Positions 7,736-16,052 of a stretch of DNA of 64,000 nucleotides are shown piece by piece (within the stretch, counting starts at the first letter, position 1; every line of letters begins with the position of its first letter). The translations under genes were made by a program, and so were the position numbers. The notes beneath the pieces were generated by a model. That model ran no database searches. It was not told the origin of the DNA and saw nothing but the letters and a program-made list of their open reading frames with translations. Origin of the DNA: Brachybacterium phenoliresistens (GTDB lineage: Bacteria > Actinomycetota > Actinomycetes > Actinomycetales > Dermabacteraceae); assembly GCF_000576425.1 (NCBI RefSeq), contig NZ_KK069989.1, positions 1 through 64,000 on the forward strand, in the 5' to 3' direction.

Positions 7736-8224
7736 ATGGCCGAGCTGCTTCCCGATCCCGTCTTCTTCGCCTCCCTCCCCAAGGTGTACTCCTCCGGGTC
7801 GGTGATCCTGCGCGATGAGCGGGACCGGGTGCTCATCGAGAAGCCCAGCTACCGCGACCACTGGCTGCTGCCCGGCGGGCACGTCGACCCGGACGAGGAC
7901 GTCCGCATGACCGCGCGCCGGGAGGTGCGCGAGGAGCTGGGCCTGGACATCGAGGTCGGGCGGCTGCTGACCGTGAACTGGCTGCCGGCTCTCGTGGAGT
8001 CCGGGCGGCCGATGGGCGTCCATTTCGTCTTCGACGGCGGCGTCATCCCGTCCGACGTCCTCGAGCGCGAGGTCGTGCTGCAGGAGTCCGAGCTCGAGGA
8101 ATGGCGCCTGGTCGAGGAGTCGCAGCTGCACATGCTCAGCACCTGGGGCTCCCGCCGGGCCCTGACCGCGATGCGCGTCCTGCGCGGCGAGGAGCCGGCC
8201 GACCTCATCGGCTTCGGCGGCTGA
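7736..8224 (+). CDS. NUDIX hydrolase
   Basis: A 162-residue protein with a complete Nudix box: GHVDPDE, seven residues, then REVREELGL (about residues 44-66). This fits the metal-binding consensus GX5EX7REUXEEXGU. It probably hydrolyses a nucleoside diphosphate linked to another group, but substrate specificity cannot be read from the sequence. The short N-terminus before the first strand, SSGSVILRDERDRVL, matches the family. The ATG at 7736 is in frame; the nearby ATG at 7728 is not. It is cytoplasmic, 37 bases after the DUF4304-like gene, and likely co-transcribed with it. Confidence 0.9.
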   Translation: MAELLPDPVFFASLPKVYSSGSVILRDERDRVLIEKPSYRDHWLLPGGHVDPDEDVRMTARREVREELGLDIEVGRLLTVNWLPALVESGRPMGVHFVFDGGVIPSDVLEREVVLQESELEEWRLVEESQLHMLSTWGSRRALTAMRVLRGEEPADLIGFGG

Positions 8225-8320
8225 CCCCGACCCTCGTCCTGCGCCTGACCTTGCCGCGGCTCGCGGGGGCCGATGGGCTCGGTCTCCGTACCCGCCATCA
8301 CGCGCGAACAGGCGCCGGAG

Positions 8321-8908
8321 CTACCGGCCGAACAGCTCGTCCGCTGTTGCCGATTCGGGGATGCTGTCCCCGCTCTCGCCGATCGAGTGGAAAGATTCTT
8401 CGCTCGTCCCGGCTGTTGCGGTGTCCTGCATGTAGATGCCGGCGTCGGCTCCGGTGATGAAGAACTTGTCCGAATCCGGGCCCTCCCGTCGCGTGCGGTT
8501 GAGGAAGAGAATGTATGTCTTCCCGAGCTCCAGGATCGGCGCTGGCGTTTCCTGCATGTCAGGCGTGCCGTGCTGTATGACCGTGAGCTCGGGGAACGAC
8601 GTCGGGAGGAGCTCGTCGTCACCGTCCTGAGGTGCAGGTGACGAATGATCGTGAACCGTCGTCCGAATCTCTGTCGTCGAGAGCGTGCCCCCGTCTGGTG
8701 ATGAATGCTCGCTCTCCCCGTACGAGTCGACGACCACTTGCGCGATCAGGTCGCAGTCCGCGCGCATCGAGTCGAGCGAGTCGTAGATCGTTGCGCGGGA
8801 ACCGGACATTCCGGCGCCTGTCTCCTCTCGGGGGCCGCACGAGGACATGACGCCGGTGAGCATGACCGGGCCGGCGATCAGGAGCGTACGGCGGGTGCAT
8901 CTGTTCAT
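8321..8908 (-). CDS. Predicted lipoprotein of unknown function
   Basis: A 195-residue protein. The N-terminus MNRCTRRTLLIAGPVMLTGVMSSC is a typical lipoprotein signal with an acceptable lipobox ending at Cys24. The mature part is acidic, with strand-forming segments (DLIAQVVVDSYGES, YILFLNRTRREG), and resembles small actinobacterial surface lipoproteins without a named domain. An upstream in-frame ATG at 8935 exists, but the AGAGGAA site fits the ATG at 8908. It lies 37 bases downstream of the pxpBC gene on the same strand, possibly by read-through, and is convergent with the NUDIX gene. Base composition is slightly less GC-rich than its neighbours. Confidence 0.7.
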   Translation of the reverse strand: MNRCTRRTLLIAGPVMLTGVMSSCGPREETGAGMSGSRATIYDSLDSMRADCDLIAQVVVDSYGESEHSSPDGGTLSTTEIRTTVHDHSSPAPQDGDDELLPTSFPELTVIQHGTPDMQETPAPILELGKTYILFLNRTRREGPDSDKFFITGADAGIYMQDTATAGTSEESFHSIGESGDSIPESATADELFGR

Positions 8909-8945
8909 GGCTTCCTCTCGGGAGATGGTGTTCATGCCTGCTCCG

Positions 8946-10781
8946 TCAAGCCTCCGGAAGGGCGCGGAAGCGCACCGCCGTCCCCGGCGGGGCCTGGGCC
9001 AGCAGGTCGAGGCCGGACTCGGCGACGACGCCCACCACCGGGTACCCGCCCGTGGCCGGGTGGTCGCGGCCGAACACCACCGGCAGCCCGGACGGCGGGA
9101 CCTGCACGGAGCCGGGAACGATGGCCTCGCTGGGAAGCGTGCCCGCCCCCGAGGGGACCGGCAGCGGCATGCCGTCCAGCCGCACCCCCACGCGGTCCGA
9201 GTCCGGTCGTACATGCCAGGTCCGTCCGGTCAGCGCGGCGACAGCCTCGGCGCCGAGCAGCTCCGCCCGCGGGCCGAGAGCCACGGGGAGCACGATCGCA
9301 TCGGCATCGGCATCGGCATCGGCATCGGCATGGTCATCGGGGCCGGCGTCGGCTCCGGGGCCGATGCTCTGCGGATCGGCCTCGGCGTCGTCTTCCGCCT
9401 CGGCGTCGAGAGGCGGCGCGGGAACGGCGTCCAGGCCGATGGTGGGGCCTGCCCCGATCCGGTCGCCGGCCGCGAGCGGTGCCGGGCCGAGCCCGGAGAG
9501 CGTGTCGCGCGCCCAGGACCCGAGCACGGGGCCCTCGCCCGCCTCCACCCCGCCGCGCACGGCGATCACCACGCGCAGCCCGCGGCGGACGGCGCCGATG
9601 TCCAGCCGGTCCCCGGCGTCCAGGGCGACGGCACGGCCCCTCGGCACCCGCAGAGCCGGGACCTGGCCGTCCGCATCGGCGCCGGCCTCCGAGCCTGCCC
9701 GGTGCACGGTCAGCTCGGCCGGGGCGCCGGCGACGCTCAGCACCACCGCCCGCTGCGCGACGAAGGACGCGGGACCCAGCAGCAGCTCGAGCGCGCTCGC
9801 CGAGGGCGGGTTCCCCACCGCGACGTTCGCCCGGACCAGGGCGCCGTGATCGGCCGCCCCGGACCGGCCCACCCCCAGGTCCGCATAGCCGGGCCGCCCG
9901 GCATCCTCCACCAGCAGCAGCGGGCCCGGGGACAGCACCCCCAGGACATCGGCCGCCGGACGCCCGGAGGACGAGGCGCGGGCGCCGGTCCGGGGATCGC
10001 TGCGGGAGGCGGCGGGGCGCCCTGCCTCCCCGGCCGCGCGGCGCGCGGAGAGCCGCGCCCCGGCACGCACCGCGCGGAAGCGCACGGAGGTGCCGGGGGA
10101 GAGCAGCGCGGGGGAGTCCTCCCGCTCGGGTGCCCACAGCCGGGCCTCCGTGCGGCCGATCAGCTGCCAGCCGCCGGGGGAGGAGCGCGGATACACGCCG
10201 CTGTAGCGCGCGGCCAGCGCCACCGATCCGGCGGGGACGCGGGGGCGGGGCTCGGCGCGCCGGGGCACCTCGCCGAGCCCCTCGCCCTCCGGAAGGAGGT
10301 ACGCGAAGCCCGGGGCGAAGCCGCCGAAGGCCGCCGTCCAGGTCTCGGCCCCGTGCGCCGCCACCAGCGCCTCGGAGGTCATGCCGAGCTGCGCCGCGAG
10401 ATCGGCGAGGTCCTCCCCGTCGTAGACGACGGGGATCTCGACCTCGGCGGCGGGAGCCGCCTGCGCATCGGGCGCAGGGCGCAGGGACTCGAGGCGGCGG
10501 CGCAGCCCCGGCATGTCCAGCGGGTCGGCGGCGGACAGCAGCAGGGTCCGCTCGGCGGGGACCAGATCGACCATCCCGCGGGGCGGAGCCTTCCGCAGGG
10601 CGCGCGCCGCGGCGAGCACGTCGGGCGTGCCGGCGTACTCGGCGAGCCAGGCGCGGGCGCCGGCGCGATGCACGGCCCGCGGGCGCAGGCTCTCCGGGCC
10701 GTCCCCCGCTGCGGCCGACGGGCCGAGCCGGGACGGATCCGGCGGCTGCGCCGATCGGTCCGGAGCGCGGCGCGGGGTCAC
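8946..10781 (-). CDS. pxpBC: 5-oxoprolinase subunits B and C fused (PxpB-PxpC)
   Basis: A 611-residue fusion of the two small-kinase-inhibitor-like halves, KipI and KipA, of ATP-dependent 5-oxoprolinase. With PxpA they cleave 5-oxo-L-proline to glutamate. The first half carries the PxpB signature FGGFAPGFAYL and VPAGSVALAARYSGVYP with SPGGWQLIGRT. After a Ser/Arg-rich linker the PxpC half begins at VLSPGPLLLVEDAGRPGYADLGVGRSGAADHGAL and ends with ATGGYPVVGVV. An Asp-Ala repeat, encoded by GCATCG units, interrupts the PxpC half. The start is a GTG at 10781 overlapping the pxpA stop as GTGA, so translation is coupled. Confidence 0.88.
   Translation of the reverse strand: MTPRRAPDRSAQPPDPSRLGPSAAAGDGPESLRPRAVHRAGARAWLAEYAGTPDVLAAARALRKAPPRGMVDLVPAERTLLLSAADPLDMPGLRRRLESLRPAPDAQAAPAAEVEIPVVYDGEDLADLAAQLGMTSEALVAAHGAETWTAAFGGFAPGFAYLLPEGEGLGEVPRRAEPRPRVPAGSVALAARYSGVYPRSSPGGWQLIGRTEARLWAPEREDSPALLSPGTSVRFRAVRAGARLSARRAAGEAGRPAASRSDPRTGARASSSGRPAADVLGVLSPGPLLLVEDAGRPGYADLGVGRSGAADHGALVRANVAVGNPPSASALELLLGPASFVAQRAVVLSVAGAPAELTVHRAGSEAGADADGQVPALRVPRGRAVALDAGDRLDIGAVRRGLRVVIAVRGGVEAGEGPVLGSWARDTLSGLGPAPLAAGDRIGAGPTIGLDAVPAPPLDAEAEDDAEADPQSIGPGADAGPDDHADADADADADAIVLPVALGPRAELLGAEAVAALTGRTWHVRPDSDRVGVRLDGMPLPVPSGAGTLPSEAIVPGSVQVPPSGLPVVFGRDHPATGGYPVVGVVAESGLDLLAQAPPGTAVRFRALPEA
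9298..9327. repeat. GCATCG hexamer tandem repeat in pxpBC
   Basis: Five exact tandem GCATCG units encode alternating Asp-Ala in an acidic low-complexity insertion of the PxpC half. The repeat is in frame, so length changes would alter only a flexible loop. Confidence 0.9.
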
Positions 10782-11557
10782 GGGATCGCCGGGCCGAGGG
10801 GGATGCCCGCCTCCTCCAGGCCGGAGCGCACCGCCCGGGCGAGCTCCACCGCCCCCGGCGTGTCCCCGTGCAGGCACACGCTGCGCGCCCCGAGCCGCAC
10901 CCAGCTGCCGTCCACCGCCCGCACCCCGTGCTCGCGCGCGATCCCGAGCACGCGCTCGAGGACCTGTGAAGTGTCGGTCAGCAGAGCTCCCGGTTCGCCG
11001 CGCGGCACCAGCGTCCCGTCCGATCGGTAGCCTCGGTCGGCGAAGGCCTCCAGGACCACCGGGATGCCCTCCTCCTGCGCGCGGCGCGCGGCCACCGAGC
11101 CGGGGGCGGCGACCAGCGCCAGCTGCCCGCCCAGATCCGCGAGCGCGGCCACCACCGCGCCCGCCTGCGCCTCGTGATGGGCCAGGGCGTTGTAGAGCGC
11201 GCCGTGCGGTTTCACGCCCCGCACCCGCGTGCCCTCCGCCCGGGTGATCGCCTGCAGTGCACCGACCTGGACGAGGACCAGATTCCGCAGGTCATCGGCA
11301 GAAATGTCGAGAAATCGTCTCCCGAATCCCGCCAGATCCGGATAGGAGACATGCGCGGTGATCGCGACATCGGCCGCCGCAGCCATCGCCGCGCAGCGGC
11401 GCATCGTGCCCGGATCCCCGGCGTGCCCGCCGCAGGCGACGTTCGCCGTGGTGACGAACTGCAGCATCGCCTGGTCGTCGCCCATGGACCAGGCGCCGAG
11501 GCCCTCGCCGAGGTCCGCGTTGAGGTCGATCGGGGCAGCGGTCGTCGCGGTGCTCAT
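10778..11557 (-). CDS. pxpA: 5-oxoprolinase subunit A (LamB/YcsF family)
   Basis: A 259-residue cytoplasmic protein, the usual size of the family. It starts with the signature IDLNADLGEGLGAW and continues with TTANVACGGHAGDP, AHVSYPDLAGFGRR and GVKPHGALYN, the conserved motifs of LamB/YcsF proteins. It supplies the 5-oxoproline-binding part of the PxpABC enzyme. It is the first gene of the pxp operon, with pxpBC overlapping its stop codon. It is divergent from the symporter gene across 100 bases holding a palindrome. A second in-frame ATG 18 bases upstream is possible. Confidence 0.93.
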   Translation of the reverse strand: MSTATTAAPIDLNADLGEGLGAWSMGDDQAMLQFVTTANVACGGHAGDPGTMRRCAAMAAAADVAITAHVSYPDLAGFGRRFLDISADDLRNLVLVQVGALQAITRAEGTRVRGVKPHGALYNALAHHEAQAGAVVAALADLGGQLALVAAPGSVAARRAQEEGIPVVLEAFADRGYRSDGTLVPRGEPGALLTDTSQVLERVLGIAREHGVRAVDGSWVRLGARSVCLHGDTPGAVELARAVRSGLEEAGIPLGPAIP

Positions 11558-11595
11558 GTCACGATCCTGCCTCATTATCCCGGGGCCCGGGTTTC

Positions 11596-11628
11596 GTCGC
11601 GTCGCTCGATGCGTTAGCGTGACGCGAC
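11596..11628. promoter_or_regulatory. Inverted repeat in the pxpA-putP divergent promoter region
   Basis: GTCGCGTC (11596-11603) and GACGCGAC (11621-11628) are perfect 8-bp arms around 17 bases. Between them lies TAGCGT (11615-11620), a possible -10 box for the symporter gene; no clear -35 box is seen. The location between two divergent nutrient genes suggests a shared operator. No dedicated regulator gene is adjacent. Confidence 0.45.
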
Positions 11629-11657
11629 CCCGTGCTCCCAGAGATTTCGGAGAAATA

Positions 11658-13202
11658 ATGGATTTGACGTACAAGATCATCGCCGTGGGCGTCTACTTCG
11701 CGGTGATGCTCGCGATCGGCCTGTACGCCTACCGCAAGACGACCGACGGCGACGACTACATGCTGGGCGGGCGCGGACTGCACCCGTTCACGGCGGCGCT
11801 GTCCGCCGGCGCCTCGGACATGTCCGGGTGGCTCCTCATGGGCCTGCCCGGCGCCCTCTACATCACCGGCATGGTCGAGGCGTGGATCGCCATCGGCCTG
11901 ACCGTCGGTGCGGCCCTGAACTGGATCTTCGTGGCCCCGCGGCTGCGCAAGTACACGCAGGTCGCCAAGAACTCGATCACCCTGCCGAGCTTCTTCGAGA
12001 ACCGCCTGCAGGACCGCAGCCGCGTGCTGCGCGTCGCGGCCGGCGTGGTGGTCCTGGTGTTCTTCACCTTCTACGTGTCCTCCGGCATGGTCGCCGGCGG
12101 CATCTTCTTCCAGTCCACCTTCGGCGGCTCGTACGTCGTGGGCATGCTGGTGGTCGCCGGCATCACCGTCCTCTACACCCTGTTCGGCGGCTTCCTCGGC
12201 GCGACCTACACCGACATGGTGCAGGGCTCGATCATGCTGCTGGCGCTCATCGCCGTGCCGATCACCGCGGTCATCGTGGTCGGCGGCCCGGCCGAGATGA
12301 TGACCTCCGTGCACGAGGCGAACCCGCAGTTCGGCTCCATGATCGCCGGCGTCAGCGTGATCGCCGTGATCTCGAACCTGGCCTGGGGCCTGGGCTACTT
12401 CGGCCAGCCCCACATCATCGTCCGCTTCATGGCCCTGCGCACCTCGCGGGACGCGAAGTACGGTGCGACCTTCGGCATCGGCTGGATGATCCTGTGCGTG
12501 ATCGGCGCGATCCTCACCGCCATGTCCGGCCTGGCGTACTTCCAGCAGAACCCCGGCGCCGTCCTCACCGACGCCGAGAACGGCGAGTCCGTGTTCCTGG
12601 ACCTCTCGCAGTTCCTGTTCCACCCGCTGATCGCCGGGTTCCTGCTGGCCGCGGTGCTCGCCGCGATCATGTCGACCATCTCCAGCCAGCTCATCGTCAC
12701 CAGCTCCGCGCTGGTGGAGGATCTGCTGGGCATCTTCGGCAAGCGCTCCTCGGCGAAGGCCGAGCTGTGGTTCGGCCGCATCGGCGTGCTGGTCGTCTCC
12801 CTGGTCGCGGGCATCCTCGCGATCCAGCGGAACAACACCATCCTGGACCTGGTCGGCTTCGCCTGGGCGGGCTTCGGCTCCGCCTTCGGGCCGCTCGTGA
12901 TCCTGTCGCTGTTCTGGCGCCGCCTCACGGCGCCCGGCGCGATCGTGGGCATGATCTCCGGTGCCGTGGTCGCCTTCGTCTGGGGCAAGACAGAGCTGGG
13001 CACCCTGTTCGGCCTGCTGGACTCGGCGCTGTACGAGATCATCCCCGGCTTCCTGGTCTCGCTCGTGCTGACCATCGTGGTCAGCCTGGCCACCCGGCCG
13101 CCCTCGGCCGAGGTCCTCGCGGACTTCGAGACCGCCCACGGCGAGATCGACGAGTCCCACGAGGCGCAGAAGGCGGCCAAGGCCGGGACCGCCACCGCCT
13201 GA
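11658..13202 (+). CDS. putP: Sodium/proline-type symporter (SSS family, PutP-like)
   Basis: A 514-residue membrane protein with about 13 hydrophobic segments. It carries the SSS-family signature region GRGLHPFTAALSAGASDMSGWLLMGLPGALY and the GQPHIIVRFMA motif typical of PutP-type proline symporters. The ATG follows a GGAGA site. It faces the pxp operon, so the cargo may be proline, pyroglutamate or a related compound; the pyroglutamate option is my inference from location. The C-terminus is a hydrophilic acidic/Lys tail. A palindrome in the shared upstream region may link its expression to pxpA. Confidence 0.88.
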   Translation: MDLTYKIIAVGVYFAVMLAIGLYAYRKTTDGDDYMLGGRGLHPFTAALSAGASDMSGWLLMGLPGALYITGMVEAWIAIGLTVGAALNWIFVAPRLRKYTQVAKNSITLPSFFENRLQDRSRVLRVAAGVVVLVFFTFYVSSGMVAGGIFFQSTFGGSYVVGMLVVAGITVLYTLFGGFLGATYTDMVQGSIMLLALIAVPITAVIVVGGPAEMMTSVHEANPQFGSMIAGVSVIAVISNLAWGLGYFGQPHIIVRFMALRTSRDAKYGATFGIGWMILCVIGAILTAMSGLAYFQQNPGAVLTDAENGESVFLDLSQFLFHPLIAGFLLAAVLAAIMSTISSQLIVTSSALVEDLLGIFGKRSSAKAELWFGRIGVLVVSLVAGILAIQRNNTILDLVGFAWAGFGSAFGPLVILSLFWRRLTAPGAIVGMISGAVVAFVWGKTELGTLFGLLDSALYEIIPGFLVSLVLTIVVSLATRPPSAEVLADFETAHGEIDESHEAQKAAKAGTATA

Positions 13203-13272
13203 TCGGCTGCGGGCCGGCCGCGGGGCTGCTCACCCGGCAGCTCCCCGCGTGAACCGGCTCTCGAGCTCACGG

Positions 13273-13325
13273 ACAGTCACCTGGCGAACCCTTCGCGCCC
13301 CGCGGATGGATCGCCCGGTGACTGT
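13273..13325. terminator. Candidate bidirectional terminator between putP and the Sir2 gene
   Basis: Arms ACAGTCACC (13273-13281) and GGTGACTGT (13317-13325) pair over 9 bp, enclosing a smaller GCGAA-CCC-TTCGC hairpin (13284-13296). It lies between two convergent genes. The 35-base loop makes the outer stem uncertain. Confidence 0.4.
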
Positions 13326-13400
13326 TCGTGTTCGGGGGTGGATCGGCCGGGAGGCGCGGCACGCGGCGGGCTCGCCCTGGCCGGCCGCGGCGGGCTCGCC

Positions 13401-14354
13401 CTAGCCGGCCGGGGCGAGGCGGGACTCCCAGCGGGCCAGGACCGACTCGATGCGGCCGTGCAGGCGCAGGCGCGCGTGGACGTCGCCGCGGGTGGGGCCG
13501 TCGTTGAGGATCACCACCGGGGTCCCGGCCCGCTCGGCGGCACGCACGAAGCGCAGTCCCGACCAGGCGGTGAGGCTCGAGCCGAGCACCAGTAGCGCGC
13601 CGGACTCCTCGAGGATCGCCATCGCGCGGCGCACCGTCTCCGGGCGGGCCGATTCGCCGAAGAAGACGACATCGGGCTTCAGCACGCCGCCGCAGAGCCC
13701 GCAGGGCGGGTAGCGGAAGGCGTCGGTGCGGTCGACCTCGGCATCGCCGTCGGGCGCGCTCGCGGCATCGGCCGCCAGCTGCGGCAGCCGGGCGGCGACC
13801 TCCGGGTTCATCGCCAGCAGCCGCTCGTGCAGGACTGCGCGCGAGGTGAGGGCGTCGCAGCCCAGGCACCGCACGGCGTCCAGCCGGCCGTGCAGGTCCA
13901 CGACGGGGGACGAGCCGGCGCGGCGGTGCAGGTCATCGACGTTCTGGGTGATGATGCCGTGCACCGGCAGCAGCGGGCCGAGCCGGGCCAGGGCGTCGTG
14001 CCCGGGGTTGGGGCGGGCGGCGGCGAAGCGCGTCCACCCCACCGTCGAGCGCGCCCAGTAGCGCCGCCGGGCCAGATCGGAGCCGGTGAACTCCTGGTAG
14101 GTCATGGGGCTGCGCGGCACCGCGTCGCGGCCGCGGTAGTCCGGCAGGCCGGAGGCGGTGGACATGCCCGCACCGCTCAGCACGCAGGTCCGGGCGCCGG
14201 ACAGGATCTCGAGGGCCGCGTCGAGCTCGGCGGGCGGGCTCTGCCGCCCGTAGAGCTCGCTGGGCAGCGGGCCCCAGGCCCTCCCGCGCAGGCCGCGGGC
14301 GGTGGCGAGCGGGCTCGCGGTGGAGAACCAGCGGCCGACGTCCGCGGGCTCCAT
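13401..14354 (-). CDS. Sir2-family NAD-dependent protein deacylase
   Basis: A 317-residue sirtuin. It shows the NAD motif GAGMSTASGLPDYRG (about 61-75), TQNVDDLHRRAG (136-147), catalytic His155 in VVDLHG, and the zinc cysteines CLGC (163, 166) with CGLCGG further on. FFGESARP and VLGSSLTAWSG complete the Rossmann part. It is likely a cytoplasmic lysine deacylase or ADP-ribosyltransferase; targets are unknown. The N-terminal 50 residues before the fold are longer than in minimal sirtuins. Its ATG overlaps the stop codon of the SMP-30 gene (TGATG), indicating coupled translation. Confidence 0.92.
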   Translation of the reverse strand: MEPADVGRWFSTASPLATARGLRGRAWGPLPSELYGRQSPPAELDAALEILSGARTCVLSGAGMSTASGLPDYRGRDAVPRSPMTYQEFTGSDLARRRYWARSTVGWTRFAAARPNPGHDALARLGPLLPVHGIITQNVDDLHRRAGSSPVVDLHGRLDAVRCLGCDALTSRAVLHERLLAMNPEVAARLPQLAADAASAPDGDAEVDRTDAFRYPPCGLCGGVLKPDVVFFGESARPETVRRAMAILEESGALLVLGSSLTAWSGLRFVRAAERAGTPVVILNDGPTRGDVHARLRLHGRIESVLARWESRLAPAG

Positions 14355-15211
14355 CAGCCGGCGAAGGCGCGCTCGTCCGTCGCGCCCTGGACGCCCGGGA
14401 CCGCCGCGAACAGGGAGCCGGCCTGCGGGTCGTCGTCCGCATCGAGACCCTCGCGGCTGGTGGTGATGAACAGGGTGCGCAGGTCCTCGCCGCCGAAGGC
14501 GCAGGCGGTGACCTGGCGGGCGCCCACCTCGATGCGCTCGGCGAGACGGCCCTCGCCGTCCAGCCCGATGACGGCGCTGCCGGAGTGCAGGGCCACCCAG
14601 ACGTGGCCGGCGGCGTCCAGGGTGAGGCCGTCCGGGTGGCCGTCCACGCCCAGCGATGCCACATCGGCGAAGGGGCGGCGGTCGACCAGGCCCGCGGCGT
14701 CGTCCCAGTCCATGACGTCCACGCGGCCGGTGGGGGTGTCCACGTAGTAGGCGCGGGAGCCGTCGGCGGTGAACGCCAGCCCGTTGGAGATGGTGAGGTC
14801 CTCCAGCAGCGGCTCGGTGCGGCCGTCGGGGTGCAGGCGCCACAGGGCGGCGGCGCCGGGGGTCGCGCCGTAGGCCATCGACCCGCACAGGAAGGAGCCG
14901 TCCGGGGCGATGGCGCCCTCGTTCATGCGGATCGCCGCGTCCCACAGCGGCGGCAGCACGGTGACCGCGCCCTCCGGGTCCTCGAGGGCGAAGCCCTTCT
15001 CGACCGCGAGCACGGCGCCGCCGCCGGCGCGGGGCCGCACGCACGCGACCACGGGCGAGCCCGTCGCGCGGCGCTCGGCGGAGCCGTCCTCGCGCAGGGA
15101 CATCACGTCGCCCGCGAGCAGGTCCACCCAGCGCAGCCCGCCCCAGGTCGAGGACCAGAACGGCCCTTCGGCGTGGTAGCAGATGGAATCGGTCAGGCGC
15201 TCTGCGCGCAT
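14354..15211 (-). CDS. SMP-30/gluconolactonase/LRE-family lactonase
   Basis: A 285-residue six-bladed propeller protein. Conserved spots are the metal-binding Glu in CYHAEGPFW near residue 15, RMNEGAIAPDGSFLCGSM, LTISNGLAFTADGSRAYYVDT and GHPDGLTLDAAGHVWVAL, which match the metal-binding loops of the family. It probably hydrolyses a sugar lactone in the cytoplasm, since there is no signal peptide. It is transcribed towards the Sir2 gene with a 1-base stop/start overlap. It lies close to sugar-transport genes, consistent with lactone processing after a sugar dehydrogenase. The substrate is not determinable here. Confidence 0.85.
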   Translation of the reverse strand: MRAERLTDSICYHAEGPFWSSTWGGLRWVDLLAGDVMSLREDGSAERRATGSPVVACVRPRAGGGAVLAVEKGFALEDPEGAVTVLPPLWDAAIRMNEGAIAPDGSFLCGSMAYGATPGAAALWRLHPDGRTEPLLEDLTISNGLAFTADGSRAYYVDTPTGRVDVMDWDDAAGLVDRRPFADVASLGVDGHPDGLTLDAAGHVWVALHSGSAVIGLDGEGRLAERIEVGARQVTACAFGGEDLRTLFITTSREGLDADDDPQAGSLFAAVPGVQGATDERAFAG

Positions 15212-15328
15212 GCGGGTCCTCCAGGGGTGCGGGCGGCCGATGGTCGGGCCGGGCCGTCGGGTCGGGGCGGGGAGTCGGGTCGGGGCGGCGGGGCCGGGTC
15301 GAGGCGGCGGGGCGCGCCGCGGGCACGG

Positions 15329-15955
15329 TCAGCCTGCGGCGTCCCTGCTCACGCTACGCCGTGCGCGCAGCCGGCGGCGCGCGAACACGGCGATCCCCAG
15401 CAGCCCGACCACCGCCAGGACCAGCGAGTAGGTGCGCACGAAGGACTCCAGGGCCTCGCCGCCCGCGATCCCGAAGAGATAGCCGGCCAGGACGAAGGCG
15501 GCGTTCCAGATCCCCGAGCCCAGCCCGGTCGCCGCGACGAAGCTGATCACGCGCATGCGCTCGATGCCGGCGGGGACGGAGATGAAGGTGCGCACCATCG
15601 GCACGAACCGGGCCAGCATCACCGCGGGGAAGCCGAAGCGGTCGAAGAAGCGCACGGCGGTGTCGACGTCGGCCGCGTCCAGCAGGGGGATCCGCGCGAC
15701 CAGCGCCCGGGTGCGGCGCAGGCCCAGCGCCCGGCCGGCGCCGTACACGAGCAGCCCGCCGAGGACCGAGCCGAGCGTCGTCCAGAAGATCGGCACCAGC
15801 ACGTTCTGCCCGGTCGCGGCCGCCGTCACCCCGGTGAAGGGCAGCAGGAACTCCCCGGGCACCGGGGGGAAGAGCGCTTCGGCGGCGATCACCAGGGCGA
15901 TGCCCGGCCCGCCGAGGGCCTCCATCAACGAGATGGCGAGGTCGGCCAGGGACAT
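15329..15955 (-). CDS. DedA-family membrane protein
   Basis: A 208-residue integral membrane protein with the DedA/VTT pattern: an N-terminal half-helix and AEALFPPVPGEFLLPFTG, then the charged loop FFDRFGFPAVMLARFVPMVRTFISVPAGIERM, followed by membrane helices. DedA proteins are linked to lipid scrambling and membrane homeostasis, and substrate assignment varies by member. The C-terminus ends in an Arg-rich cytoplasmic tail. It lies between the SMP-30 gene and the solute-binding gene on the same strand with gaps of 97 to 117 bases; no specific functional link is evident. Confidence 0.9.
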   Translation of the reverse strand: MSLADLAISLMEALGGPGIALVIAAEALFPPVPGEFLLPFTGVTAAATGQNVLVPIFWTTLGSVLGGLLVYGAGRALGLRRTRALVARIPLLDAADVDTAVRFFDRFGFPAVMLARFVPMVRTFISVPAGIERMRVISFVAATGLGSGIWNAAFVLAGYLFGIAGGEALESFVRTYSLVLAVVGLLGIAVFARRRLRARRSVSRDAAG

Positions 15956-16052
15956 GGCCGCACGCTATCGGCCGCGGGTGGCGCCGCGGTGAACGGGGCG
16001 TGGCCGCCTCCTGCCGGGGCGGCCGGTCGCCGCCCCGCCCGCCCGGGCGCGG

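Noticed and set aside
9298-9327. GCATCG repeats considered as a possible CRISPR or regulatory array
   Set aside because: Six-base exact tandem units without spacers, in frame inside pxpBC; a simple-sequence coding repeat.
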